Below, piece after piece: positions 27,112-36,062 of a stretch of DNA of 64,000 nt. Each line of letters starts with the position of its first letter. Within the stretch, counting starts at the first letter, position 1. Origin of the DNA: Flagellimonas meridianipacifica. GTDB lineage: Bacteria; Bacteroidota; Bacteroidia; Flavobacteriales; Flavobacteriaceae. The notes beneath the pieces were generated by a model. The model did no database searches. It was not told the DNA's origin and saw only the letters and a list, made by a program, of their open reading frames with translations. The stretch is taken from contig NZ_PVYX01000002.1 of the NCBI RefSeq assembly GCF_003001695.1, forward strand, positions 310,001 to 374,000. Direction: 5' to 3'. The position numbers and the translations under genes are program-made.

Positions 27112-27183
27112 GGCCCGTTCGTCTAGGGGTTAGGACGCCAGGTTTTCATCCTGGTAACAGGGGTTCGATTCCCCTACGGGCTA
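27112..27183 (+). tRNA. tRNA-Glu (UUC), copy 2
   Basis: Identical in all 72 bases to the copy at 26984 (anticodon TTC at 27145-27147), starting 128 bases downstream. The 56-base spacer between copies is not repeated elsewhere here. rpsT starts 18 bases after it. Confidence 0.95.
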
Positions 27184-27201
27184 CGAAAACAATTAGATAC
27201 A

Positions 27202-27453
27202 ATGGCGAATCATAAGTCAGCATTAAAAAGAATTAGAAGAAACGAAGCCGTACGTCTTCGCAACAGGTATCAGCATAAAACTGTTCGTAATGCAATCAAA
27301 AAATTGCGTAACGAAGAGGATAAAAAGGCTGCTGAGGAGCTTTTGCCCAATGTAGTGGGAATGATAGATAAATTAGCGAAACGAAACATTATTCATAAGA
27401 ATAAAGCGGCTAACCTAAAGAGCAAATTGGCTAGCAAAGTTGCTGCAATGTAA
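27202..27453 (+). CDS. rpsT: 30S ribosomal protein S20
   Basis: 83 residues, highly basic, beginning [21 protein letters not shown], the classic S20 start, with [21 protein letters not shown] at the C-terminal helix. Binds 16S rRNA early in 30S assembly. It follows the tRNA-Glu pair closely and is probably read from their promoter; a terminator comes 27 bases after the stop. Confidence 0.97.
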   Translation: MANHKSALKRIRRNEAVRLRNRYQHKTVRNAIKKLRNEEDKKAAEELLPNVVGMIDKLAKRNIIHKNKAANLKSKLASKVAAM

Positions 27454-27479
27454 TAGTTAGCTAAAAGCATAGATAAAGA

Positions 27480-27516
27480 AAAGCGCCCCGTTGTTGAACG
27501 GGGCGCTTTCTTTTTT
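27480..27516. terminator. Terminator after rpsT
   Basis: AAAGCGCCCCGTT / AACGGGGCGCTTT stem with a short loop and then CTTTTTTG. Also near the end of the convergent LruC gene. Confidence 0.88.
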
Positions 27517-27529
27517 GCATTGTACTATT

Positions 27530-29566
27530 TCAATCTTGCAAAACGGATTCATTTCTATAACCACTGGAGTCCTTGTACCAATCTTGAAAGACGGTTCCTC
27601 CTGAAGTAGCCCATTCATTAAAAAAGTTATAAGCTTGGTTCACTGGAACATTCTCCTTTGGGGGTTTAAAATTATGCACAATATTGATGGCCCATGGTAG
27701 TCCTGATTCGGTTTGATAATTACCATCTTCATCTCGGTTAACACCTTCCGCTGAAGGGTTATTTGACCCTAAGCTTGTTCTGAACCTATTGGGCAAATGT
27801 ATTTCGTTTTCTCTGTTCCTATCCACAATCAAAAATGGATTGAATGGAGCAAGTCCCAATTGATTGGTGGTTATAGGCGTTGTGAATTTTACCTCTACTT
27901 TGGAGGGTATTCCCAACATGGTCTCATGATTGTCGAATAGGATGATAACTGCCCTATCCTGGTTTTGCTCAACACCATTGGATGCTACATTAATGTAACT
28001 TTCAGTCAAAACTGTACCTGTAACGGATTCTATCAAACTAGGTGCTATGCTTTCCAGTTCGATTCCAAAAGCATTCACAAAGCCGGCCCCATCAGAACTT
28101 ACCTCAAAATAAATGTCCAATTGAACAGCCATGTTGTCCGAGTTAAGGACGGCAACGAACCTGTAGTTAATTGTTGTATCGTTAAAGTCATAATCGCCTA
28201 AGAAAGGCCATAAATCTTCAAATGCAACTGTTCCCCAACCATATTTACTTGGTGTAAATTGTTCGAAGGCTTTTTCAGCATCTTCGGGAAAATCATCATT
28301 ACTGTCTGTAATACCGTCTCCATCTGTGTCCGGGTCCACTGCTTCTTCGTTAAAAACACGAAAAGTGGTTAGATCATTTATAGTTCTGTCGAAAGAGATA
28401 CCTGAATTGGAACTAGGTCCGTATCTATACTCCCAACCACCGGTTTGCGTATCCATAACAATCAAATTACTGTTACTACCATTATTGGCCAGCCATAATT
28501 CATTATTGGAGTCAAATGTCATGGAGGTTGGATTGAACGGTAGGTCTTCACCACTGATCCTGGTAGAGTCATAGTCACCCTCTACATTCAATTCAAGTCG
28601 ATAAAGCCCAGAAAAAGTACACACAAATAGAGTACCATCTGCAGCGAATGCTAAATCCCCACCCTGCGTTCGGTCAAGACCGTTGATATCCCATTGGGAT
28701 AGAATAGAACCATTTGTAGGATCTATTGAATAGAGCTTGTCTCTAGTTGAGAAATAGAGTAATCCGTCTTGAGTATTATAGTCCAGTCTGGGTCCACCTA
28801 TTCTCAGATTGGTTACAGTGGTCCAAGTATCATTTACGATATCGTATTTCATCAATGGATTGGGGTTCGAACGTCCGATTGAGTATAAAACTTTGTTTTG
28901 TTGGTCAATTGCAGCCGTATAACTCCCCATGGGCATGGTGGAAATAAAGGTGTAATCTCCACTAAGGGGGTCTACTTGGAACAATTCAGCACTACCGTTG
29001 ACACAGTATAGATAATCTTCAACCATGGCTTTGGCCGAAGAGGCATTTTTTGCACTTGATGGAGAATAGGTATAATCTACCTGGTCCGAAGTAATATTTA
29101 CAATTTCTGAAGAATAGGCGAAACCCTCTTTTCTTCTTATGTATAGTTGATCATAATAATCTGGAACCACAAATGTGTGCTCAATTTTTCCTCCGGAAGG
29201 TGCACCACTGAAAATTAGATGATTCAGATTGTCCACAATATAATCTGTCCCTGTAACTTCCTCATCATCTTCATTAACATAAGATATCTGCCCGCTGGTA
29301 GAGGTTATTTGATAAGCATAAACATCATACTTGACATTGCTAGAATTGTCATTGATTGTCAATTCCACAGATCTTTCCGTTTTGAACTCGAAGCCGGAGG
29401 GAATCTCTAGTTCAGTAATACCCAGTTCTTCAACTGGCCTAGGTGTATCGGGTTCTTCTTGAGAATCGGGGTCAGTGGGATTGTCTAACTCATCCTTTAC
29501 GCAAGAAGCTAATATTAATGTAAAGAAGACTACAGCAATGCAATGGGCAATTTGGGACGTTTTCAT
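27530..29566 (-). CDS. LruC-domain (DUF4842) lipoprotein with a propeller-like N-terminal half
   Basis: 678 residues. Lipoprotein signal with lipobox LILASC (Cys22). Residues about 170-420 are a series of strand repeats (LFQVDPLSGDYTFISTMPMG, LYSIDPTNGSILSQWD, LWLANNGSNSNLIVMD) like a beta-propeller. A calcium-type loop DPDTDGDGITDSNDDFPED follows, then the LruC/DUF4842 domain with WPFLGDYDFNDTTINYRF, NPFLIVDRNRENEIHLPN and GLPWAINI. LruC proteins are surface-located in Bacteroidota and Leptospira; function is not defined. Monocistronic. Confidence 0.85.
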   Translation of the reverse strand: MKTSQIAHCIAVVFFTLILASCVKDELDNPTDPDSQEEPDTPRPVEELGITELEIPSGFEFKTERSVELTINDNSSNVKYDVYAYQITSTSGQISYVNEDDEEVTGTDYIVDNLNHLIFSGAPSGGKIEHTFVVPDYYDQLYIRRKEGFAYSSEIVNITSDQVDYTYSPSSAKNASSAKAMVEDYLYCVNGSAELFQVDPLSGDYTFISTMPMGSYTAAIDQQNKVLYSIGRSNPNPLMKYDIVNDTWTTVTNLRIGGPRLDYNTQDGLLYFSTRDKLYSIDPTNGSILSQWDINGLDRTQGGDLAFAADGTLFVCTFSGLYRLELNVEGDYDSTRISGEDLPFNPTSMTFDSNNELWLANNGSNSNLIVMDTQTGGWEYRYGPSSNSGISFDRTINDLTTFRVFNEEAVDPDTDGDGITDSNDDFPEDAEKAFEQFTPSKYGWGTVAFEDLWPFLGDYDFNDTTINYRFVAVLNSDNMAVQLDIYFEVSSDGAGFVNAFGIELESIAPSLIESVTGTVLTESYINVASNGVEQNQDRAVIILFDNHETMLGIPSKVEVKFTTPITTNQLGLAPFNPFLIVDRNRENEIHLPNRFRTSLGSNNPSAEGVNRDEDGNYQTESGLPWAINIVHNFKPPKENVPVNQAYNFFNEWATSGGTVFQDWYKDSSGYRNESVLQD

Positions 29567-29809
29567 TTTTGTAGATTTTGTAAGTTCTATTCAGAATTTA
29601 TGATAAAACTAGTTTTAAGGTTTCAGCATTTTCTTTGTTTGTGGTCCATGAACTATTTACTGTCGATAAACCGCATTTATTTATCGATTAAAGTATTTGG
29701 ATTAAAAAATGAACGAAAAAACCTACAAAAACATATATTATATCGACGAATTGCCGTCTATTTGTTGTGAAACAGTAAAGGCAAGTGGTTTAGTGGGTAA
29801 AGGTGTCGA

Positions 29810-30496
29810 TTAGCGAAACGATTTTTGATGGGAGGCAATGAACCCAATACAGAATAGAGCGTACATGAGGGTTATCAGGACTTTAAGTACTAATTTGAAC
29901 TTATAAAGGACCCAGGTCTCAAAATGTAGGTAACCTACCAGGAAAAGGATTGGGAAAAAGAAATAAAAAACAATCAGACTTACTGTTGTCCAAAACATAA
30001 GATTTCGCTTATCTCTATTCCATTTATAGGGTGGGTCCAGATTTTTCAGATAAATAACACCCCATGCTACCAAAAGCCAAGATCCTATAGCATTTGCATA
30101 TATAAGATCACTCATAAAAGGATTCTGAAAAAAGGAGTTGATTAGATAGGCCAATAGCATTATAACGCTTCCCCATTTTATAAACTTTTTGATTTTTATG
30201 TCCTCTATCATTTTTCGATAGACATTGAAAAAATATAGGAAGAAAACAACTATGTATATGTTATAGATTATTTGGTTGGAATTGGTTGTTTCTGGGAAAA
30301 ATGCGAAGCTTTCGTTGTATCTAATAAAACTACCCAAGAGTTCATTAAAAAAAGTGTATGCAATTAAAAGAGGAAAATGCTTTAGGGCCGTATCAAAGAA
30401 TTTCTTGTAATTCAACATAGCCACTAACAGGGTGACAATATATATAGGTATAAAGAAAAACTCCTTTAAAAGCATAATAAACTCTTGGGGTTCCAT
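29810..30496 (-). CDS. Hypothetical integral membrane protein
   Basis: 228 residues with about seven hydrophobic segments (for example EFFFIPIYIVTLLVAML, IIYNIYIVVFFLYFF, AIGSWLLVAWGVIYL and VSLIVFYFFFPILFLVGYL) and a short basic C terminus. No recognised motif. It starts 16 bases after the stop of the lipoprotein gene at 30513-31187, so the two are probably cotranscribed. It could be a membrane sensor half or transporter, but there is no direct evidence. The 243 bases after it, up to the LruC start, hold nothing I recognise. Confidence 0.7.
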   Translation of the reverse strand: MEPQEFIMLLKEFFFIPIYIVTLLVAMLNYKKFFDTALKHFPLLIAYTFFNELLGSFIRYNESFAFFPETTNSNQIIYNIYIVVFFLYFFNVYRKMIEDIKIKKFIKWGSVIMLLAYLINSFFQNPFMSDLIYANAIGSWLLVAWGVIYLKNLDPPYKWNRDKRNLMFWTTVSLIVFYFFFPILFLVGYLHFETWVLYKFKLVLKVLITLMYALFCIGFIASHQKSFR

Positions 30497-30512
30497 TTTT
30501 TAATCAAAACAA

Positions 30513-31187
30513 TCAAAAATCTCCTCCGGGTGGAGGTCCTGAGCTGCCATGGTTCATTATTAAACTTAGTTCCTCTTGTAATGATAAAGGAGCAGAAAGA
30601 GAAGGGACAAAACTGGCTTGGGATCTCTGTGATTTATCCTGAATACCTCCATAACCCTGCTCATTTCTTTTAACAGTGTTCCGTATTAGCTGGGCTTGTC
30701 CATCGGCTCCTATATAAAATCCCATGTTTTGCCCATTCTTCATCATAGTGGGTAGGATAAAAATTGAATTTTGTCTGGGGTGTACCACCTTTTTTCCATC
30801 ACGAAATTTCTCAGAATTCGGATAGTTGGCAAAATACAAACGAAAGGTAGAAACATCCACCTTTGCTTTTTTCGCTTCCTGTTCCACATAGGCAATGTAT
30901 TGCTTCATGGTATCGTAGTCAAAATCTACAAAACGGGCCGCCTCAAATTCTTCATCATCGTTCATTTCTTTCTCAAAAGCCATTATAGGGGCTATCCGAT
31001 TTCTGGTGTAATTGTCATAAAGGGATTTGGACTGTTCAATAGAAATGATATCAGAAGGTGGCTTAACCGTTTCTTTTTCTTCTTGCTCTGGTTCTTCTGA
31101 GGGTTTAGATCTTTCTTGACAGGATGTTCCAATTAGGAGCAATCCTCCCAAAACTAGCAAGAGGCCATTTTTCTTGGTGTTTTTCAT
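30513..31187 (-). CDS. Hypothetical lipoprotein
   Basis: 224 residues. Signal peptide with lipobox LIGTSC (Cys23), followed by an acidic linker (EPEQEEKETVKPP) and a compact domain that contains VDFDYDTMKQYIAYVEQEA and FRLYFANYPNSE. The end is Ser/Gly/Pro-rich (GSSGPPPGGDF). I do not recognise the family; Bacteroidota have many such proteins. It is the first gene of a pair with the membrane protein at 29810 and has a good promoter at 31229-31256. Confidence 0.7.
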   Translation of the reverse strand: MKNTKKNGLLLVLGGLLLIGTSCQERSKPSEEPEQEEKETVKPPSDIISIEQSKSLYDNYTRNRIAPIMAFEKEMNDDEEFEAARFVDFDYDTMKQYIAYVEQEAKKAKVDVSTFRLYFANYPNSEKFRDGKKVVHPRQNSIFILPTMMKNGQNMGFYIGADGQAQLIRNTVKRNEQGYGGIQDKSQRSQASFVPSLSAPLSLQEELSLIMNHGSSGPPPGGDF

Positions 31188-31228
31188 AGTGGTATAAATT
31201 TAGAGTTTAGTGTGTGGGAAAACTGTAC

Positions 31229-31256
31229 TAAAGATATGTCTTTTCTTTAATACCAA
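31229..31256 (-). promoter_or_regulatory. Promoter of the lipoprotein/membrane-protein pair
   Basis: On the minus strand: TTG (31254-31256), 17-base spacer, TATCTTTA (31229-31236), seven of eight bases of the -7 consensus, 42 bases before the ATG at 31187. Confidence 0.45.
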
Positions 31257-31261
31257 TATGT

Positions 31262-31292
31262 AAAAACCCTCCAAATGCGTTGGAGGGTTTTT
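31262..31292 (-). terminator. Terminator after rho
   Basis: AAAAACCCTCCAA / TTGGAGGGTTTTT stem with a short loop. It lies 30 bases beyond the rho stop in the rho direction. Confidence 0.85.
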
Positions 31293-31322
31293 AAATCTTT
31301 TAATCAAAACAATGGTGAACGC

Positions 31323-32900
31323 CTACTCGTTCATAGTGAGTAGGAACTCCTCGTTGTTCCGGGTCTGTTTTATTCTTTGTTCCATAAACTCCATGGCTTC
31401 TACCGGATTCATATCCGCTAGATATTTGCGCATAATCCACATACGTTGAATGGTGTTTTCATCCAAAAGAAGGTCGTCCCTTCTTGTAGAAGAAGAAATT
31501 AGGTCAATGGCAGGGAATATTCTTCTGTTGGAGATTCTTCTATCCAACTGAAGTTCCATATTACCGGTTCCTTTAAATTCCTCAAAAATCACTTCATCCA
31601 TTTTGGAACCTGTTTCTGTAAGTGCTGTTGCTATAATAGACAGTGAACCTCCATTCTCTATATTTCGTGCCGCTCCAAAGAAACGTTTTGGTTTGTGAAG
31701 CGCGTTGGCATCCACACCACCACTCAATACCTTTCCGGAGGCTGGTTGTACGGTGTTGTATGCTCTGGCCAAACGTGTAATGGAATCAAGCAGAATAACC
31801 ACATCATGACCACATTCTACCAATCTTTTGGCTTTTTCGATTACAATATTGGCTACTCTAACGTGTTCTGTTGCTTCCTTGTCAAAAGTTGAAGCCACTA
31901 CTTCACCACGCACGTTTCGTTGCATATCAGTCACCTCTTCAGGGCGTTCATCAATAAGCAATATAATTTGATATACTTCTGGATGATTGGCTGCAATGGC
32001 ATTGGCCACATCTTTTAGAAGCATTGTTTTACCGGTTTTCGGCTGGGAAACAATCATACCTCTTTGCCCTTTTCCAATAGGAGAGAACAAATCAATAATT
32101 CGTGTGGATATTGTGCTTTGTTTTTCGGCCAATCTAAATTTTTCCTTAGGGAAAAGAGGGGTAAGGTGCTCAAAAGAAACCCGGTCTCGAACTACTTGAG
32201 GGTCCAAGCCATTGATTTTGGTCACCTTAATTAGCGGAAAATACTTTTCACCTTCTTTTGGGGGTCTAACGTTTCCTAAAACTGTATCCCCGGTTTTAAG
32301 TCCGAAGAGTCTAATCTGGGATTGGGAAACATAGATATCGTCTGGAGATGACAAGTAATTGTAATCTGAAGAGCGAAGGAAACCGTAACCATCTTGCATA
32401 ATATCCAATACGCCTTCACTTTCAATGATGCTATCGAATTCGAATTCAGGTTCCTTGTAACGATTTTTTAAATCCTTATCAAAGTTGCTGCTCTTTTTCT
32501 CTTGTTGATTGCCTCGACTGTGTTGATTGTTTCTTCGGTTGTTTTGGTTCTTTTGTTGACCATTTTGTTTGTGGTCGCGTTTATTTTGATGAACTGGTCC
32601 CTTTTCGTCCTTTTTTTCTTTGTTTTCTGGTGTGGCAGCAGAATCAGAGGCTTGGGTTTGGGTTGGCTTTTCTTCTTTTTTCTCTCGAGAAACTCGGGCT
32701 CTTTTAGGTTTGGCTTCGGTTTTCTCTTCAGATTTGGGTGCACTTTCTGCAACCGCTTTTGGGTTGGAAGCTTGAAGGTCTAAAATCTGATAAACTAAAT
32801 CCAATTTTTTTAAGGATTTAAACTTGGGGACTTTTAAATCTTTGGCAATTTCTTGAAGCTCTGGAAGCTTTTTAGCTTTTAGGTCTGAAATCTCAAACAT
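31323..32900 (-). CDS. rho: Transcription termination factor Rho
   Basis: 525 residues, about 100 more than E. coli Rho. Residues 1-50 are the Rho N-terminal helix bundle ([19 protein letters not shown]). A Lys/Glu/Asn/Gln-rich low-complexity insertion runs from about 57 to 150 and is typical of this phylum. Then the cold-shock-like RNA-binding domain ([20 protein letters not shown]) and the hexameric ATPase: P-loop [10 protein letters not shown], Walker [19 protein letters not shown]-loop region [20 protein letters not shown]. It ends factor-dependent transcription. Monocistronic with terminator. Confidence 0.96.
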   Translation of the reverse strand: MFEISDLKAKKLPELQEIAKDLKVPKFKSLKKLDLVYQILDLQASNPKAVAESAPKSEEKTEAKPKRARVSREKKEEKPTQTQASDSAATPENKEKKDEKGPVHQNKRDHKQNGQQKNQNNRRNNQHSRGNQQEKKSSNFDKDLKNRYKEPEFEFDSIIESEGVLDIMQDGYGFLRSSDYNYLSSPDDIYVSQSQIRLFGLKTGDTVLGNVRPPKEGEKYFPLIKVTKINGLDPQVVRDRVSFEHLTPLFPKEKFRLAEKQSTISTRIIDLFSPIGKGQRGMIVSQPKTGKTMLLKDVANAIAANHPEVYQIILLIDERPEEVTDMQRNVRGEVVASTFDKEATEHVRVANIVIEKAKRLVECGHDVVILLDSITRLARAYNTVQPASGKVLSGGVDANALHKPKRFFGAARNIENGGSLSIIATALTETGSKMDEVIFEEFKGTGNMELQLDRRISNRRIFPAIDLISSSTRRDDLLLDENTIQRMWIMRKYLADMNPVEAMEFMEQRIKQTRNNEEFLLTMNE

Positions 32901-33062
32901 TAAGTTGTAAATAAGTTAAACGTAGTTGTATACTTTATCGAAGTGAAAAATTATTGGGGTACTGCAAGGGGGAAAAGAATCCCTGGGTGAGCTTTACTCA
33001 AATAACGCAACAAGTATACAAATAATTTTTCAACATTCTGGGTTATTTGTGAAAAAGACCTT

Positions 33063-33070
33063 TATTTTTG
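33063..33070 (+). promoter_or_regulatory. -7 element for the DUF4293 gene
   Basis: TATTTTTG, a perfect TANNTTTG, 24 bases before the ATG at 33094. It lies inside a longer reading frame that opens at a GTG at 33049, so it argues for the ATG. The -33 is weak. Confidence 0.4.
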
Positions 33071-33093
33071 CAGTCCGAAATCCAAATTGTACA

Positions 33094-33504
33094 ATGATTC
33101 AACGGATTCAAACGTTCTTTTTAACGGTAGTGGCTATACTAGCAGGGATTCTACCCTTTTTCCTAAGTCTTTGGACAGATATAAATGGGACAGAGGTATT
33201 TGCGCTGGAAAGTATAGTGGCCATGCTTGGTTTCATGGTTTCGGCTATTCTAGCTCTGACTGCCATTTTTATGTACAAAAAACGACAAAACCAATTTGTG
33301 TTGAACAGATTGAATATGATATTGAATCTTTTTTTACTAGGATTTTTCGTTTACCGATCACTAAGCTTATCCGGAGAAGCTGAGGTTTCTGAGAAGGGTA
33401 TTGGGATGCTGATTCCTGTATTTTCTATCGTTTTTCTTGTCCTGGCCAACAGGGCTATCAAAAAGGATGAAGATCTTGTAAAATCTGTAGATCGCTTACG
33501 TTAA
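33094..33504 (+). CDS. DUF4293 family membrane protein
   Basis: 136 residues from ATG 33094 (MIQRIQTFFLTVVAILAGIL). Four TM segments with the conserved MIQRIQT opening and the KKRQNQFVLNRLNMILN cytoplasmic loop between helices two and three identify the DUF4293 family, which in Bacteroidota very often lies divergent from rho, as here. Function unknown. Ends before a strong bidirectional terminator. Confidence 0.88.
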   Translation: MIQRIQTFFLTVVAILAGILPFFLSLWTDINGTEVFALESIVAMLGFMVSAILALTAIFMYKKRQNQFVLNRLNMILNLFLLGFFVYRSLSLSGEAEVSEKGIGMLIPVFSIVFLVLANRAIKKDEDLVKSVDRLR

Positions 33505-33532
33505 ACCTAACATCTTAGTAGTATTAGTGCGA

Positions 33533-33566
33533 AAAACCCCGGCCTAGGCCGGGGTTTTGTTTTTTT
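33533..33566. terminator. Bidirectional terminator
   Basis: Twelve-pair stem AAAACCCCGGCC / GGCCGGGGTTTT with loop TA, followed by T runs, between convergent genes. Confidence 0.88.
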
Positions 33567-33579
33567 GAGATATGAAGAA

Positions 33580-34440
33580 TTATAAATTCTCCATCATGTT
33601 TTCCGTAGTGAACCCGTTATCAAAAGTTATATCTGTAAGGGTTTGGACAATATTGGGCTCATCAGCATATCCTTCCTCGCTAGGCAAAAAATAAGTACGT
33701 TTTGTAGCGATTAACTGTCCTTCCACATCTTCGTATTCATAATTAGCGATAATCACTGGCTCATTAACTCCTAGGAATGGCAGTGAGAAATAAAAACGGT
33801 CTATTAGTTTGGTTTCTGGGTTAACATAAAGTACATAAATGTCATTCTGTTCTTTGCCCGTTATTTCCGGGTCGTAAGTAACATGAACCTTGTCATATGT
33901 TTTACCAGCATACTCCTCTTGACCTTGATAGGTGATTATGGTTCCCTTATCGGTTAATTTATAAGGCATGGTAAACCAAAAGTAGTTGGCCCTTCTCAAA
34001 AAATCACTAACTCCCAACAATTGCGGATTTTCTGCTTTTTCTCCATCAACCATTACCACAGTTTCTTGGCCATTAAAATATTGAATCACCTCACCATCTT
34101 CACCCGGCATGACATTAATTTCATGTTGGATATATTTTCCTAGCGAGGCCTCGTTCCCAAAAATGTAGCGCTCCAATGAGACATCGGCTTTCCCATCCGC
34201 AGAGCGATAGTCATATGTATATTGTACATCGGCTTTTTTCCATAAATCTCCCCAACCTCCATGAGCATATGCCACGGCTTTCAATAAGGTTTCGGGTTGA
34301 TTGGTATCGTAAACAGGTGCTTTTTCAACCATTTTTTCAGGTTGTTCAGCATTTTTCTCAGTTTCCTTTGTTTTCTGCACGCATGAAGTCAATAGAACAA
34401 TAGATGCAAAAACCAGTAGTTGTAAGTTTTGTGTTTTCAT
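33580..34440 (-). CDS. DUF6503-like lipoprotein
   Basis: 286 residues. Lipobox VLLTSC (Cys20) after a short signal, a charged linker, then a domain with AVAYAHGGWGDLWKKADVQY, SLGKYIQHEINVMPG, TMPYKLTDKGT and LIDRFYFSLPFLG. The HGG-x-W start, the DTV-type sensor of a reducing-end beta sandwich and the final TYFLP strand resemble the DUF6503 / LolA-like lipoproteins of Bacteroidota. It would sit in the periplasm, anchored by lipid. Function unknown; family call by eye. Confidence 0.7.
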   Translation of the reverse strand: MKTQNLQLLVFASIVLLTSCVQKTKETEKNAEQPEKMVEKAPVYDTNQPETLLKAVAYAHGGWGDLWKKADVQYTYDYRSADGKADVSLERYIFGNEASLGKYIQHEINVMPGEDGEVIQYFNGQETVVMVDGEKAENPQLLGVSDFLRRANYFWFTMPYKLTDKGTIITYQGQEEYAGKTYDKVHVTYDPEITGKEQNDIYVLYVNPETKLIDRFYFSLPFLGVNEPVIIANYEYEDVEGQLIATKRTYFLPSEEGYADEPNIVQTLTDITFDNGFTTENMMENL

Positions 34441-34510
34441 GTTGTTGTACTGTTGTTTGCTCAGTTAGACGGGAACATGATTTGGTACTTACTTTTTCCT
34501 TCCACTAATA

Positions 34511-35485
34511 CTAAAGATTAAAAACATCCATAAAAGAAGCAATCTGAAAACCATTATTAATTAAGGTCTGATAGGCATCACTGTTTTTATCCAATAAAGG
34601 ATTGGTATGGTTAAAGTGGATGAAATGAATTTTCTTTTTTTCCTTTTCAGGCAGACTTTTAAACAAATCCATACTCTCAATTACAAACGGATGTGGAATT
34701 TCTGAAATATCCCGGTGGTTCAGCTCTTCACCACTATAAAATGTGCCATCTAAAAAGGCAAAATCCACTTTTTTGATTTCTTCGGCAATGCTCTTGTTCC
34801 AGACACTCCATTTGTTGATATCTGGAATGAACAGGACGGTCTTATTGGGTCCCATAATCTTAAAACCTACCGTTTCTGAATACTCATCACGATGCGGAAC
34901 CAAAAAAGGGATAACGGTCAATTCATCAGAAAGCTTGACCGCATTTTGATTTTCAAGAAGTTCCAATACAATATTGTTCAATTCAATCAATTGGTTCCAA
35001 GGCCCATTTGTATTTAAAAATGAAGTCATTTTTGGCATGGTAAAAACTGGAATGTTCATTGCGCCATAAGCTTCACGTCCTAAATACATTAAGCCAGTAT
35101 AATGCCCCATATGGGCGTGGGTTACAAAAATTCCATTGGGACTGTCCGAGGCTTTGCCTGCCACCTCACTGAGTAAACTTAGTTGGCCTGGTAGATCGGG
35201 TGTGGCTTCGAATAGATATGTTTTCTTAGTGTTATGGTTCACCAAACCTAAACTCACAACTTTCCGAGTTTTATCGGGATTTTTAAAAAGATGTTGGCAA
35301 CAACTTCTTTCACAACCTATATGCGGGCTACCTCCATCTTGAATTGTGCCCAGAACATGAAGTGTTATTCCTTTTTTGAGAAAAACAGGATCAACGGATT
35401 CCTTTTCTTTGGTTTTCTCAGGATGATTACAACCAGTTAGAATTAAAAACATCAAAAGAAAAGTAACACGATTTATCATTATCAT
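34511..35485 (-). CDS. PqqB-like metallo-beta-lactamase-fold lipoprotein
   Basis: 324 residues with a lipoprotein signal (LILTGC, Cys19). The mature domain has LGTIQDGGSPHIGCERSCC, typical of PqqB-like proteins (a Cys cluster near the N terminus), then the metal-binding loop THAHMGHYTGL, FLVPHRDEYSETVGF, LFIPDINKW and IHFIHFNHTNP. The HxHxDH motif of the fold has Gly in place of Asp. No other pqq gene is in the window, and export of the protein makes a role in PQQ synthesis unlikely; a phosphoesterase- or lactonase-like hydrolase is more plausible. Its ATG overlaps the end of the phosphoesterase gene by 4 bases, so translation is coupled. Confidence 0.8.
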   Translation of the reverse strand: MIMINRVTFLLMFLILTGCNHPEKTKEKESVDPVFLKKGITLHVLGTIQDGGSPHIGCERSCCQHLFKNPDKTRKVVSLGLVNHNTKKTYLFEATPDLPGQLSLLSEVAGKASDSPNGIFVTHAHMGHYTGLMYLGREAYGAMNIPVFTMPKMTSFLNTNGPWNQLIELNNIVLELLENQNAVKLSDELTVIPFLVPHRDEYSETVGFKIMGPNKTVLFIPDINKWSVWNKSIAEEIKKVDFAFLDGTFYSGEELNHRDISEIPHPFVIESMDLFKSLPEKEKKKIHFIHFNHTNPLLDKNSDAYQTLINNGFQIASFMDVFNL

Positions 35486-35976
35486 CTTTTTCCTAGTTCA
35501 ATTACCTCCAAATCTGATATTTTGTCTTTGTCAATCTTGAAGCGTAGCATGGTCCGTATGGGATGAAAACCCTGTTTTCCACAAGCGCCTGGATTCATAT
35601 GTAGCAATCCCAACTTTTTATCATTCATAACCTTCAAAATATGGGAATGTCCACAGATAAAAAGCTTTGGTGGATTTTTTTTTATTTCTTCCCGAACCCG
35701 CACGTTATATTTATTGGGATATCCGCCTATATGGGTAATCCAAACATCCACTTCTTCGCAATAAAAACGATCATGCTCGGGAAACTCCCTTTGAATTAAA
35801 TGGTCATCAACATTCCCAAAAACTGCTCGAAGTGGTGCAATTTTCTTCAGTGAATCCGTTACCTCTAAGTTTCCAATATCTCCTGCATGCCATATTTCGT
35901 CGGCTTGTTTGGCATACTTCAATATAGCTTCGTCCATATGGCCATGGGTATCAGAAAGCAATAGAATTTTGGTCAT
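35482..35976 (-). CDS. YfcE/MJ0936-type metallophosphoesterase
   Basis: 164 residues, cytosolic. The metal ligands of the calcineurin-like fold are all visible: LLSDTHGHMDEA (Asp, His), WHAGDIGN (Asp), VFGNVDDH (Asn), ITHIGG and LFICGHSHILKV (His pairs). It would hydrolyse phosphodiesters; the true substrate of this family is unclear. It heads a two-gene unit with the PqqB-like lipoprotein and is divergent from truA. Confidence 0.9.
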   Translation of the reverse strand: MTKILLLSDTHGHMDEAILKYAKQADEIWHAGDIGNLEVTDSLKKIAPLRAVFGNVDDHLIQREFPEHDRFYCEEVDVWITHIGGYPNKYNVRVREEIKKNPPKLFICGHSHILKVMNDKKLGLLHMNPGACGKQGFHPIRTMLRFKIDKDKISDLEVIELGKR

Positions 35977-36062
35977 ACGCTAAAAATTTGCTAAAAAGTT
36001 TACTGGTAACTACCGCTGTGCAGGATTCAACTATATTTAACGTTTTAAAAGTACAGGATTCC

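Noticed and set aside
26984-27183. Direct repeat of 72 bases that might be an attachment-site duplication
   Set aside because: Each copy is a complete tRNA-Glu with promoter upstream; there is no integrase or mobile gene between or beside them.
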